Origin: Conchocele bisecta
Taxonomy: Eukaryota; Mollusca; Bivalvia; Lucinida; Thyasiridae
Direction: 5' to 3'
DNA: 64,000 nt
Assembly (NCBI GenBank): GCA_029237695.1
Contig: CM055268.1
Span: 57,125,131-57,189,130, forward strand
Below are positions 1-11,799 of this stretch, piece after piece. How positions within the stretch are numbered: the first letter of the stretch is position 1; every line of letters begins with the position of its first letter. The translations under genes were made by a program, and so were the position numbers. A model generated the notes under the pieces. That model was not told where the DNA came from and did not search any database. It saw only the letters and a program-made list of their open reading frames with translations.

Positions 1-589
1 ACATGCAACTCCTGCTAACAATGCACCTTTTCAAATACTAACCTCGATTGCCCATCTTTAACCACTACATATTTGCTCACATGCCATTTTACCACCGTAT
101 TTGCTTATATGCCACTTTAAAAACATAAGATATTAACCAATTGTTCTGTAATTAATGTTGTGAGAACTTGTAGCCCAAGCCCATTGTACTTATATGCAAT
201 AAACTATGTTTAAACGAAAACCAATTTTTCTATACTACACCCTATTATACTTATTTGGAACGGTTGCGTTGCAGGTTCACCTTTATGATGTTTATTCGTT
301 TTGCAAATAGAAATGTAATTTCAATTATTATGGTTAATACTTCATGTGGCGATTGTGATTGACATTGATATAATAATAATTGTGACCGACACATGTTACA
401 CATGAGCAATTTACAAAATTTACCAAACAACAATCAAACAGTCTTAATGTATACCCTTACTTGGTTTTTCTTGTCACATCTCTATATGCATTATGTATTT
501 TACTGGGGTGTTTGTGTGGTTGACATGCTTAAAGAACTCAAAAGATGAAACATAGATGACATAATGTAAATATCCCTAGACTGAAAGCT
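1..589. other. AT-rich non-coding stretch
   Basis: No conserved reading frame, RNA gene or clear repeat is visible. If the helicase gene continues downstream, this lies in the intron after its 5440-5664 exon. Confidence 0.5.
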
Positions 590-1540
590 CCATCATTGTA
601 TGAGTTGACCCCTCTCTTCCACTGAGAACTCCATCACTAAGTTAGCCTCGTATTCCACTGGGAACTCCATCACCAGGTTAGCCCCCTTCTTACACTGATA
701 ACTCCATCATTGAGTTGACCTACTGAGAACACCATCACTGTGTCAGGCACCTTCTTCCACTGAGAACGTCATCGTTGAGTTGACCCCTTATCCCACTGTA
801 ACCTCCATCATTAAGTTAGCCCCTATCTTCCAATGAGACCTCCATCATTAAGTTAGCCCCTATCTTCCACTGAGACCTTGATCATTGAGTAGACCCATTA
901 TTCCACTGAAAACTCCATCACTGAGTTAGCACCATTTTCCCATACATTGAATTGCCTTCTTTTTTCCACTGAGAACTCCTTCAATGAGTTGGCCCCCTTC
1001 TTCCACTGAGAACTCCTTCATTGAGATGAATCTCCATCACTGAGTTAGCCCCGTTCTACTGAGAACACCATCAGTATGTTGGCCCTTTTTTCCACTGTAA
1101 ACCCCATAATTTAGTAGGCCCCCTTCTTCCATTGAGACCTCCATCATTGAATTAGCCCCGTCTTCCAATATGAACTACATCACTGAGTTAGCCCTTCCTC
1201 CTTATAAGAACTCCAATCATTGAGCTTACACTGATAATTCCATCATTGAGTTGGCCCCATTTCTTCCACTGAGACCTCCATCATTGAGTTGGTCCCTTCT
1301 TCCACTGAGAACTTCCATAACTTTTTAGCCCCTTCTTCCACTAAGAACTCCATAATTGAGTTAACTCCCTTCTTCCACTGAGACCTCCGTCATTGTGTTG
1401 GCCCCCTTCTTCCACTGATAAACTAAATCACTGAGTTAGCCCCCCTTTTTTCACTGAGACCATTCATTGGATTTGCCCCTTTTCTACTGTGAACTCCATC
1501 ATTGTGTTGGCCCCCTTCTTCCACTGAGAATGATGGAGTT
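590..1540. repeat. 37-bp minisatellite, about 25 diverged copies
   Basis: Diverged copies of a roughly 37-bp unit follow each other. The core is TTCCACTGAGAACTCCATCA followed by TTGAGTTGGCCCCCTTC. Many units have small indels, so the array looks old. The period is not a multiple of three and no frame stays open. It lies in the same host-gene neighbourhood as the splice-junction arrays, but I could not match its unit to a helicase exon. Confidence 0.85.
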
Positions 1541-1836
1541 TTTTAGTTACACGATAACATATTTTGGATATTGCATAAGCACCGCAAAACGCTGTTGGAG
1601 ATGTAACATAATTGTTGCTTAATGTAAGGGTTCATAAACCAATGAACCAATATAACAACCATATTTTGGTTACACGGTTATAAAAAAGTTTTTATTATAA
1701 ACAAAATTTACTACACAAGCATGTATTAATATGTTGTGGTTATAATACACATTTGCTGATAGTAAGGTTTTATAAACCAGTTGAAACAAATAGAACACCC
1801 ATGAATCATATACATTTTGCATAAACACCATATATA

Positions 1837-3387
1837 CGGGGCGCCATGCAGGACAGGTTAATTATGTGTACAAAATTGAGTTTTGTAACACTAAAATGCT
1901 AAAAATCACAAAATTCAATTCTGTGTCACAAAATTCAATTCTGTGTCACAAAATTCAATTCTGTCAATTCTGTGTCACAAAATTCAATTCTGTGTCACAA
2001 AATTCAATTCTGCATACGTTTCGTATACAAAATTCATTTTTGTTATAAAGGATTCAATTTTGTAAGACAGAATTGAGTTTTGTGAAGAAAATTCAGTTTT
2101 GTGGGACAGAATTCATTTTTGTCCACAAAAATTAGTTTGCGTATGATAGTCTATGTCATCTCTACGTTAATTGGTTGAGATCGGTCTTAGTTCATTTTAC
2201 TAGATGGTGGAGTACACTTGCAGGTTTAAATATTTCAATGCGAAAATATAACCCAATATATCAATATTATACTTCTTTATGGACAGTTATTTTGGTTATA
2301 TTATGATTACAAATGAGTGGTCACTCCATATAAGCATATATACTTTGAAGGAGAAATAAGAAAAATATTCAGAATGTTCCCTCAATTATGTAAACAGGGT
2401 CAAACATAAAGTAGCCGGGACATAGCTAGACCTGAGAGCATGCCCATATACAGAGAATACCAGGCTAGTGTATTTGGATATCAAGTTTATCAGGCAAGGC
2501 TAGGAAACGCGTAGAAATTCCGAGGCTTTCCGAGGAATTCCTACCGTTTCCGAGCCGAGCCTGATAAACTTGATATTACAATACACTAGCCTGGTATTCT
2601 ATTTATCAGGCAACGTTTTATGCCATGGTATCTACACAAATACTACAAATGGTTTCCTCAAATGGCCCAATACACACATTCTGTTTATATACACAGACAG
2701 CAGTCAGAACAAAGGCCACAGTGCGTGTATTATTGATTTAACTGGGGCAGATGTACCTTGCGATACACAATGAATGACGTCAGTACTTGCGGGAGATCTA
2801 CATGTACATGAATTATGCGTACAATTATAACGCAAATGAGTTTAAATACGAATGGGTTTGTCAACGTTTGACTGTTTGGAGATAGTTGAAGCAAAATGGC
2901 AGAATGAGAAATGAATCATCGGCAGAATGAGAAATGAATCATCGACATTGAATGTGTAGATCGGCGACCGTGACCCATTTCTCCAGTGCAGTTTCTGACC
3001 AATGGTAGTCCTTCTTACATGCGTGTGCAGAATTGACAGAATTGAATTTTGTGACACAGAATTGAATTTTGTGGCACAAAAGTGAATTTTGTGACACAGA
3101 ATTGAATTTTGTAATACAGAATTGAATTCTGCGGCACATAATTGAATTTTGTGACACAGAATTGAATTTTGTGACACAGAATTGAATTTTGTTACACAGA
3201 ATTGAATTTTGTGGCACAAAAGTGAATTTTGTGACACAGAATTGAATTTTGTGACACAGAATTGAATTCTGTGGCACAGAATTGAATTCTGTGGCACAAA
3301 AGTGAATTTTGTGACACAGAATTGAATTTTGTGGCACAGAAATGAATTTTGTTGACAAAATTGAGCCATGTCCCACTTGGCGCCCCG
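1837..3387. mobile_element. Foldback-type DNA element with tandem-repeat terminal inverted repeats
   Basis: The two ends are inverted copies. The left end begins CGGGGCGCC at 1837, and the right end finishes with its complement GGCGCCCCG at 3387. Inside each end, a 20-bp unit is repeated in opposite orientation: ACAAAATTCAATTCTGTGTC at about 1910-2110 and GACACAGAATTGAATTTTGT at about 3018-3350. The roughly 0.9-kb middle carries no recognisable transposase and includes the separate palindrome at 2453-2600. This layout fits foldback elements, which are non-autonomous DNA transposons. Target duplications are not certain: only short TATA-like sequence is shared outside the ends. Confidence 0.75.
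2453..2600. repeat. Near-perfect long palindrome (hairpin element)
   Basis: The left arm 2453-2521 contains GAGAATACCAGGCTAGTG and ATATCAAGTTTATCAGGC. It is mirrored by the right arm 2534-2600, which ends ACACTAGCCTGGTATTCT. The remaining loop is about 12 bp. The arms have few mismatches. The sequence to the right (to about 2690) belongs to the same dispersed family as 11095-11230. Confidence 0.85.
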
Positions 3388-4739
3388 CAATATAAGTATA
3401 ACAAAATAATTTAAAATAAAATATATTTTTTAGTGACCATAGTGGTTTATAGACCATTTACAACCTATAATTCATTCCTTTTATTTTATAAGTGGAGTAA
3501 CACCTGCACATCAGATCTCTCTTATTCATAGTTGTACTTATATATGGAGATGTGACAATGTTACAAGAGCAGGATTTGTTATGTGTGTTGGTTTTGAGTG
3601 TATATACATGCATGTGTCTGCTATTATGCATGTATAGATGTATGGTTATGGTAGTGAGTGAGTATGTACATGCATTGTTCATTATACTCATGTACAATGC
3701 ATAATACCAGATGGTGTTAGAATATAATATGCATAATTAGAATATTACATACAAATATGATATTGGCAGCGAGATGGTTTTGGTTTGTTTTGTGCCTGTT
3801 TTGTGAGTGGTTACTATGGTAACCTTATATAATTCATGCACAGAGAATGGCAATTGCACTAGCTGATAATACATATATTTTATTTTACCATATAACCATG
3901 CACTATTGATTTGTTGATATTATATTTATAACTATTTACGCTTACTACATGGTACACTTACCAACCTGTTATGATACCACTATTATAATTAGCAAAATGC
4001 TATATTGTTGATAATACATATTTATGTGTATTGGTTGTATGGTAAATATTAAATTTAGTCATATTGCATATATGTAGACAGTTTTATGTTATCAATGAAT
4101 TATAATATAAAATTTTCTTAATATTGGTATAAAATTATTACACACCTATTTGTTGTGTTATAACCCTTTCTGTGGTCGTGTGGACAGGCTGTATTTTTCT
4201 AATAATCTATTATGATTTCACTATTATTGGTAGACCAGGGAACGACTTTATAGGGCTTGTCAATAGAAGATACACTCATTGACTTGCTTTAGGTATCGCA
4301 TAGGTACTATCGCCGTATACCGGCTTAAAGTTAATATACGATTGAGCCGATGCTTGCTACGTTGACACAGGTCTGGCTGAAGTCCTAGACAATTAGTTAG
4401 CCAAACAAAATACAAACCCAACACAATAGTGCAGTGGAGCTTCATATGGGGAGAGTTTATCTGGCCCATGTGTATTTACATATATGCAATTATAGCACTG
4501 TAGTCTTGGAAAAGTGTACACGTCAGCTATAGCGTATGTACATTTTGAGAATGTTGGCAAAAGTAGACCAATATATCACTTGAAGTACATCTCGGTGTAA
4601 TCTTATTTACAGGAGTACGTTGTTCTGGATTTTCTATGTATGATTGGCTACATTATATAATATGTTCTATTTCTGATTCTCAGTTCTTTGTCAAATGCCA
4701 GAATAGATGAAACTGGCTGACGGCTGGCACATACAACGA
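3388..4739. other. AT-rich non-coding stretch
   Basis: I see no coding exon, RNA gene or repeat copy that I could match elsewhere. Minus-strand open frames here, for example 4260-4469, show no recognisable domain. Confidence 0.5.
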
Positions 4740-5250
4740 CGTTTTGCTGCCGATGAATATTTGGCCATTAAACACATTAAATCCTAAAAATAATTAAATA
4801 TAAGTACTTTTTCATCAATAACAAAAAGTCACCCTCCCCAAAAAATAAAATTTCGTCAAAATAATTGTTTTATTGTGAAAACTATTTTCCTATGTGAATT
4901 TAACTTGAACATGGGGGGCTAAAAATAGATTTTTGGAAATAATTTTGAAATTTGTTGACCAAACTTTTGTTTTCTTAGTTACGTCATGTCCAAGCTATCA
5001 AGCCAGGTTTCGGAGTCAAATTACAAAATCGTTTTTTCAATTCCTCCCTGCAGCTCCTTTTGCCCCATGTTATATTCCCATAGGAAAATAGTTTTTTCGC
5101 AATCAAATCTATATTTGATGGAATTTCATCATATACAAAAATAACGGGAGGGTAAATTTTTTGTTATTGACGAAAAAGTATTTACATTTAAATATATTTT
5201 AGATTTAATGTGTTTAATAAATAGCCAAGCGTTCGTCAGCAGAAAAACGT
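4740..5250. mobile_element. MITE-like element, copy 1
   Basis: An element of about 510 bp has long terminal inverted repeats of roughly 100 bp. The left end reads TTTGGCCATTAAACACATTA and the right end TTTAATGTGTTTAATAAATAGCC. Just inside, AACAAAAAGTCACCCTCCCC is mirrored by GGGAGGGTAAATTTTTTGTT. The interior is non-coding and includes CCAGGTTTCGGAGTCAA. A second copy lies at 28350-28830. Confidence 0.8.
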
Positions 5251-5262
5251 GGAACAGACAGC

Positions 5263-5425
5263 ATATGAAATCAACACCCATGTCAGAAGGTCTATGTAAT
5301 AAGCAGTTTGTCCCTTATGAAATATATCACCTCAGTCTTTAAATACCATATGAAACCATCGTCCAGGTAAGATGGTCCATGTAACAAGCAGCTTGTCCCT
5401 TATGAACCTCAGTCAGTAAATATTC
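5263..5425 (+). repeat. Short direct duplication
   Basis: Two adjacent diverged copies share the pattern 'ATGGTCCATGTAACAAGCAG' and 'TTGTCCCTTATGAA', then 'CCTCAGTC'. It lies just downstream (on the minus strand) of the helicase exon at 5440-5664. It does not include the exon's splice donor. Confidence 0.6.
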
Positions 5426-5439
5426 TATATATAACATAC

Positions 5440-5664
5440 CACAAGCTGAACCTCCTGTGTGTTGCTCACGGAGTGGTCATTTCCTTCCTCCGCGGACACA
5501 GTCATCGTCTCCTCTTCCCCCTCGACGTGGATCATTACGTGAGGGTAGTCAACCCCGTCTCGCTGCGGCCAAATCGACAAGGTTTCTCTCTCCCAGGGAC
5601 CATATCCGGTCTCAAGTTTACCATTATAGAACTGCCTTGATGGGAACCTACAAATCTCTGGATT
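5440..5664 (-). CDS. HELZ2-like: HELZ2-like helicase, exon after motif IV (exon D)
   Basis: This internal exon encodes 75 residues, phase 0 at both ends. The minus strand shows a pyrimidine-rich acceptor, TTTCCTTTCCAG, then AAT CCA GAG ATT TGT. The exon ends CAG CTT GTG before the donor GTATGT. It begins NPEICRFPSRQFYNGKLETG, which directly completes TQYRM from the previous exon; TQYRM-x-PEI is a hallmark of SF1 UPF1/HELZ2 helicases. It continues through PWERETLSIWPQRDG and ends near MTVSAEEGNDHS and VSNTQEVQLV. That matches the family's segment between motif IV and motif V, including the EEGN residues. Composition is clearly more GC-rich than its flanks. The next exon, carrying motifs V and VI, is not visible in the 5.4 kb downstream. 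Confidence 0.9.
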
Positions 5665-5889
5665 CTGGAAAGGAAATCAAGATGTCTAGGTAACTGTTTA
5701 TTGCATACTAGATGGCTGCAGCTAGCATATCATGCCCACGGAGGTACAATGTACTTGATGGACCCAGTAGGTATACACATGTGTGTGGTTAGAGTCAATC
5801 GGATTGAGGGGATATTGGTTGCTTGAAAACTTTAACGCAGGTTTTACAAAAATAAAATCCATGGGGGCCGCATGGACGTGCTATAGAAT

Positions 5890-7590
5890 GACAATAGGGA
5901 TGTAGGCCCTGTGCGAGTTAGGGTTGTCGGTACCATCTGAGCGCACAAAATATTTCTGGTGTCAATGTGTTTAGACACATATACTGTATATATTTCCGCA
6001 TGATAGACTTTTCAAAGTAGTAGCTTAAGCTCACTAATTTGCATAAACAAGATGGCCGCCAGTAAAAAAAGCATCGGCTTTCGTAGGATATATATTACAT
6101 TGTGGACCCAATATTAGAAGGGTCATATTGGCGCATCTTAATTTATTTAATAGCTAATACATTACCGAATATATAACAATCGATATAAGCCTGAACCGAA
6201 CTTGTAAAAATCCAAAATGGCCGCCATTTTACAGGAATTTCATAAAATATGTAAATAAATTGACAAAGACGTACTATCAATGTGGGTACCAAACACTGGT
6301 TCTGAAGAATGTATGTATCCTGAACATTACAAGTGTTAGAAGCATCCCGGCTGTCCTGTACAAGTGTTAAGTTCCACAAACAAGATGGCAATAATTGTTA
6401 AAAATTACATATATTTTATAGAATTTTTCTCTCTAGATGTATCGTACATGCATAAACGAAGATAATTTGCCAGCCGACTTCGGACAATTAATAAATAGAG
6501 GATGTTCCATCGTATATTTTGAATAGCGGGACATAATATACACGAGTGTTCGTCGGTTTCCGCGTAAGCAACGAGTGAGCGTAGCGAACTAGTTGCTTAC
6601 ACAGACGCCGACGGACACGAGTGTATTATTTCCGCTATTCAAGCATGTACGATGGAATATCCTATTTAATACACTTCCACGGCGGATACATATGCACATT
6701 TAGTCTATTTTTGAGATTATAATCAATGAATTGTGATGTGCGAATGATTATTTATACAATGACGTGTTTTCCAGAGTTTTGATGTTACGTTGTGTGACGT
6801 CAAATGTGACGTCATGTAAACTTTTTGAAATCCAAATTACGCAGCTGTTTCTATGAACCAGCTATATTTGAGTGCATGTTTGGAATGTGTTCAATCACAT
6901 TAACATTCTAGATTAGTCGAGACCCTTTCCAAATTTTCAAATAACTTTATTTTGACTGTAATAAAAATTAAACATTTTGCATGGTAGCTCGTGGTTTCCA
7001 AGAAAACAGGAGCGCAATTACGGGTGTTCTCTTCACGGTGTATTATTTGTAAGGAGTTGATTACGGGTTTTCTCTCACAGCGAAACCCGTGCACATAATT
7101 TGCAAGAGTGTAATACCTGCATCCACCTGTTTACCAGGCAATTTTGTGATATTTACATGTTCAATACATCCAAGATGGCATAGATGGTAAGATGTGCACA
7201 ACACACGGTCGCTACCTACGTATTGTATTGTTTAATATTTAAAATGTGTGTACAGCCGTTGTGTTTTCAGAAGTACACTATGTACGTAGATTTGTGTAGA
7301 CTAATGGTGCTTATATGGAGACCGACCCACACATTCGGGTATTAATCTTTTGCCGAAAAGAATATTTAATACAAATGTCATGTAATCAGTATCTGCCATA
7401 TATGCATGCACAATGGTCCGGTTATTTAACGTGTTTATGTAATAGTGTTAATACTCTATATTTATTATCAGTAATTAAATTAATTACGAATTTGAATTCT
7501 CCTATCACAAGTATAAATATACCAGCCATCCTCGTTTGCTCGTTCAGCCAATGTTACGAGTATGCGGTCGTAATAGGAATACAGTAGACA
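5890..7590 (+). repeat. Long dispersed repeat or segmental duplication, copy 1
   Basis: A mosaic of blocks matches 11800-13580 in the same order and orientation. Examples are 'TTAGGGTTGTCGGTACCATC', 'TAATACATTACCGAATATAT', the AAAATGGCCGCCATTTTACA stretch, 'GTGGGTACCAAACACT', and the end block around ATATGCATGCACAATGGTCC. Differences include the hairpin at 6498-6667, which only this copy carries. No conserved frame is shared by both copies. Confidence 0.8.
6498..6667. repeat. Hairpin element inserted in repeat copy 1
   Basis: Arms of about 75 bp are inverted copies. The left arm contains AATAGCGGGACATAATATAC and GTTCGTCGG. The right arm contains CCGACGGACACGAGTGTATT and CCGCTATTCAAGCATGTACG. 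The loop holds GAGTGAGCGTAGCGAAC. It is absent from the corresponding place in the 11.8-13.6 kb copy, so it looks like an insertion of a MITE-like hairpin. A half-copy remnant (GCTATTCTAGCATGTATAAT) lies near 10153. Confidence 0.75.
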
Positions 7591-10511
7591 GCGCAAACGT
7601 CCTTTGACTTTGATTATTGGCCTTGAGGCAGCTATAAAATGAAAGCATGTATCGCAAATATGCGAACAGTTTGGCATGGTTAACAGCAAATACAACACTG
7701 TTACGATATATTACAATTTATCATGTTCATGTTATCGGCGGAAGTATGAAAATAAACAACGGAACGAAAAGGTAATCGTTTTACCCCTTGGCATGCTGCA
7801 CATACTGGGTGGATACTATATTATAATTTATAATTTTGGTTTTAGTACTATTAATGCGCACTGACAGTACTTGCTGCATCCTGTTTGGGGCATCGACCCT
7901 AGAGCTGGAAATGTAATACCGGTACTTCTACTTTCTGCCTGTCCAATGTTAGCCGCTTTACAGCTGCTTAATTTATTCAGAATATTGATAATATACCGAA
8001 ATGAGACCACATATAATAGACCACCGTACTTTGGTAACAACAGTAAAAAGGTGCACTGTATGACATCATTGTGGTACATGCTATCTGCAACACGTCAGCA
8101 TCCACCATAATGTGTCACGAGACATTAGTCGACACATATACGTCAACATAGTGGTTTATCCAGCATCATTATTCATTTTGCCTATAAGTATTCATGTTTC
8201 ATGATCCAAGTCAATACAAGTGTTCATAGTTCTATTTGTTATCTTTTCAGATATGATAAAACAAACCATGTGAATAAATTATTTCTGTGGCCGTTTGATA
8301 AATGTTTCGTTGTTGTCATATCTCATTATATTTTTGCATGCTATGCTATGGACAATATATAGCAAGATACCCAAAGGAGACACAACATATGTATAAAAGA
8401 AACACAATACATCAGGCTAAACGTATAACACGCACATAACGGCGGATATTTCAACGTGGCACAAATATGCATTCCACGACCAGCAGTAGTAGTATTGATT
8501 TAATTTATATTGGTTTAATATGTAACATTGTACTTACATTTCTGAAGCATACTCTGCTGGTCATGGAAGTGATGATTATGAAAAACATGTACCATTCCAG
8601 AATGTGTTTGTGTAGTTGCAACGAGAGGGACTTTTGATATTGCATTTGTTATGAATTTGTATCGCTGTACGCGGCATGCAAGTCGAACAATTAACATACA
8701 TATGGTTGATTTGTCAGAAACTCGCCTGTGTATACCAATAGTTTATGTCAATGAATGTGCTACATGAGCGAATGCCATATCCATTCCATATTGGGTTGTA
8801 ATTATTAATAACACATCTGCACTAAAACTAGACATATATTGATCCACTTAAGTTCGGTTAAGCATGCATGTGCATGGAAAATAGAAAATAATACATCCGA
8901 TAGACCGGACACCACTTCCTGGCCTGGAATATAAGGATAATGTACCAAATACGCGCAGGTAGGTCGAGTATTGAATGTGCACTAACATGGATTCCATGAT
9001 TAGCGGTGCACGGTCCCACAAATACACACTCAGGCAATCAGCTAGAGATAGAACGTGAACAGCTTAGCATATGTTGTTCGGCGATAGTCGTGGGTATCTT
9101 GACATTGTTTGTAATGTTACTGATCAAAACACACATGATAACCCTCTTGCTTGCTTTGCCGTCATGTTTCCCTGAGGTCAGTAAACAACATAAAGTAAGC
9201 AATGAGTAAGGACAAACTATTGAATGAATGAAGTGATCTATAATGTTCGCTACATGTTCAAACAGGTATGTCAGCCTCATATACTCGTGATATTCATATC
9301 AAATGTTGGTTACACGGACTGTCATCTATATTACATGTTTACGTACACAAAGTGGTAATAACAGAACAGTGTACAACAGTACATTACATAATTTCGCTTA
9401 AATTTGATTTTGTCATATCAATTGTGTTCACGCACATGCCGGACACACAGACTCACAGACACCCATGTATAAGCTCAAGAATAGGAAAGATTACTGTACT
9501 ATTTTAAGTGAGAATTTGGTTCGATAAAAATAATTATTGTTTTCAATGCAATTTCAAATTGAAAAAACACAGGTAGGTATCTCGTTTCATATCTTGCATA
9601 TTTTTGCAGAGACGTCCAATGAACACGACACTATGCTTATCCGGACTGCCAATGATTCCGATTTCAGCAGGATATTCATACGTAGGTTCCCAGATCATTC
9701 GAGAAAACTACCGGACATGCCCGCCCAGTAAGCGATTTTTTATCAATTATCAATTTTCCAGCCCTCAAAATCACGAATATACAATATTCAACGTCAACAT
9801 TTATGACGTAACATAAATTGACGGAGCATCGTTCAGTGGTTATTTCTGTGTTTGGTTGCATTGTGTCTCTAATAATAATTTGGTACTTCGGCTTCAGCAT
9901 AAACACAAGTGGGGCTGTGGAGAAATTGTGCGGGTGGGTTTTGTGACCAGTGTAGATCCAGATCAGCCTGTGCATCCGCACAGTCTGATCAGGCTCTGCA
10001 CTGTTCGACATTAAGTCAGTGAAACACTTGTCACATACAAACAAAACAAATCCTTATTCGGCTGCTAGAGAGCTAGACTGGCAACAACTGCCATAAGCAC
10101 CATTTCCCCAGTCACAGCCACAAGTGAGCAGTCAGTGAGTTATTTCCTGCTATTCTAGCATGTATAATGGAATATTAATTTACTGGAATAACCCTAATTA
10201 TTAACCAACTCCCGTTTAGTTGATATTACATATAAACATACCAATAATGTAGATTATTCAAAATATGTTCCAAGTGTTCAAATAACTTCTGAAAGAAACA
10301 CTTGTATTTATGTATAGCTGCTTATACCTTCCCAGACACATACTTTCCGGGAAAATGAAAGTGAGCGAGTAGTCTCGCCAATGAGTATGTAGTTGTAAAA
10401 AGTGAAATACAGGTTTTCTTGTTTGCTAACACATGTATGCAAATAACTTCTAGGTGTGTAAAGAAAATTAATATGACAGTGAAAACAACAACATGGCACA
10501 TTGTAACATAC
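7591..10511. other. Intronic non-coding DNA between helicase exons C and D
   Basis: No exon-like frame is recognised on either strand; the short open frames overlap each other on opposite strands and carry no motifs. The only repeat I can name is the hairpin family at 9945-10040. Confidence 0.5.
9945..10040. repeat. Dispersed hairpin repeat typical of bivalves
   Basis: The core reads GATCAGCCTGTGC, then ATCC, then GCACAGTCTGATC, giving a 13-bp stem with one mismatch and a 4-base loop (9961-9990). It is followed by AGGCTCTGCACTGTTCG. A fragment of the same repeat lies at 29592-29614. I recognise this as a common interspersed repeat in bivalve genomes; that identification is from memory. Confidence 0.6.
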
Positions 10512-10742
10512 CATCCGATACTGTGTGTCAAGCATGGTAAACTCCACATTCTTCGATGGTCGATACAAGGCGTATCTCTCAAATAACGACTTGGATAGGC
10601 CGAGCTCGGCTGCTTCCTTGCATTTGATGATTGGTTGAAGTTGTTTGTGGTCACCAATGAGAACGACCTGTTCCGCCTTCGTTGCTATAATTGTTACAAG
10701 GCAGTGGGGCTCCGGGCACATTCCTGCTTCATCAATTATCAC
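10512..10742 (-). CDS. HELZ2-like: HELZ2-like helicase, exon with motifs II-IV (exon C)
   Basis: This internal exon encodes 77 residues, phase 0 at both ends. On the minus strand the acceptor is CTATATAACAG, then GTG ATA ATT GAT GAA. The exon ends CAG TAT CGG ATG before the donor GTATGT. It starts VIIDEAGMCPEPHCLVTII, where DEAG is the Walker B box (motif II). Residues 27-38 read VVLIGDHKQLQP (motif III). ELGLSKSLFERYA follows, and it ends TMLDTQYRM (motif IV). DEAG together with GDHKQLQP and LDTQYRM is characteristic of HELZ2-type SF1B helicases, ATP-driven enzymes acting on RNA or DNA. ZNFX1-type paralogues differ at these motifs. The phase joins cleanly to exon B upstream and exon D downstream. 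Confidence 0.95.
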
Positions 10743-10771
10743 CTGTTATATAGAGGATCTTACATGAGTGA

Positions 10772-10882
10772 TGATTTAACATGATATTTATTAAACGAGT
10801 TTACTGATTTCGTAAGAAACGAGGCTATACAAGGTTTCTTATGAAAGCAGTCAATGAGTTTAATAAATATCATATTAAATCA
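10772..10882. repeat. Palindromic hairpin next to exon C
   Basis: GATTTAACATGATATTTATT at 10773 is mirrored by AATAAATATCATATTAAATC ending about 10881. The arms are about 48 bp and the loop is about 12 bp around GAGGCTATACAAG. It lies only about 30 bp upstream, on the minus strand, of the exon C acceptor, inside the polypyrimidine and branch-point neighbourhood of that intron. Confidence 0.75.
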
Positions 10883-11094
10883 ACACAACTGTTACATTCT
10901 ATTTATTGCATAAGCACATCATCATAATTTGAAGCTGTATTGATTACCTAACATGTCTTCTGTAGCGGGCTCATTTGCATATTTATTACACTAGTGTATT
11001 ATGATTTTTATTACACTGTGTTATTAAACTGTGAACGCCCATTTTGTGCAATATGTAGTATATACATGAACATGCACCTGGCTGGTGTCTTTTG

Positions 11095-11235
11095 ATAGCA
11101 AGCTTATACGACATGGTTAGGAAACATAGAAATTCCAAGGCTTGTTGGTATATTATTTATCAGGTGATGTTTTATGCCAGAGGTCCACCACCTCCATTGA
11201 TTTTGCATATATAAACTAACCAATACCACACATTT
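11095..11235 (+). repeat. Diverged copy of the 2490-2690 repeat
   Basis: TTAGGAAACATAGAAATTCC is followed by TTTATCAGGTGATGTTTTAT and GCCAGAGGTC. These parallel TAGGAAACGCGTAGAAATTCC, TTTATCAGGCAACGTTTTAT and GCCATGGTAT near 2500-2640. The long palindrome of the first copy is missing here. Confidence 0.55.
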
Positions 11236-11799
11236 CACTATTCTCTGCTACTTTCATTTTTTGTATGGATGTTGTGGGACCTATTTTCCAATAACCTGCA
11301 CACATTCTGCTCTGGATATTCACTAATTAAACTATATGTTTAATTATTGTTAAGAAAGATAATTTCAATCTCCTGTGACCACCCTGGTGGTGGCGCCAGT
11401 CAGCAGCTGGAATTGAAACAACCTCACATGACAAACATGCTCCGACTTACAAAATAATCCTAAAGCATATGCTTGAAACTGATGTAAATGATACATTAAC
11501 ATGCCTGTGAAGTAGATTAGTCCACCAATTGACTGGTTTCTGCAAGCAAAGAGTGTGCAACGCCGAAAGAGCAAGCTGTTGTGACCTGGATATGTGTATC
11601 AGGTCCATAGCGCTCATCTGCACATATGCCACCAATTTGGGAGTTTACAATAGTAGTACAAATACATGCATCAGTAAACATGCATTTCCAATTATTCTGA
11701 AGTGTTGTCAAACCATGTTTTTATTGAGAAAGTAGACAAAATACAAAACAAGAGCAGACGACACTTTGCTTCCCGCGTTATAACTGTATTTATTGTATA

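Noticed and set aside
2842..3457. Minus-strand frames rich in FNSVSQNSILCHKIQF
   Set aside because: Translation of the 20-bp repeat in the foldback element end; three frames are open at once.
5457..5693. Plus-strand frame of 78 residues
   Set aside because: It is the antisense of the helicase exon at 5440-5664, whose minus-strand translation carries family motifs and proper splice sites.
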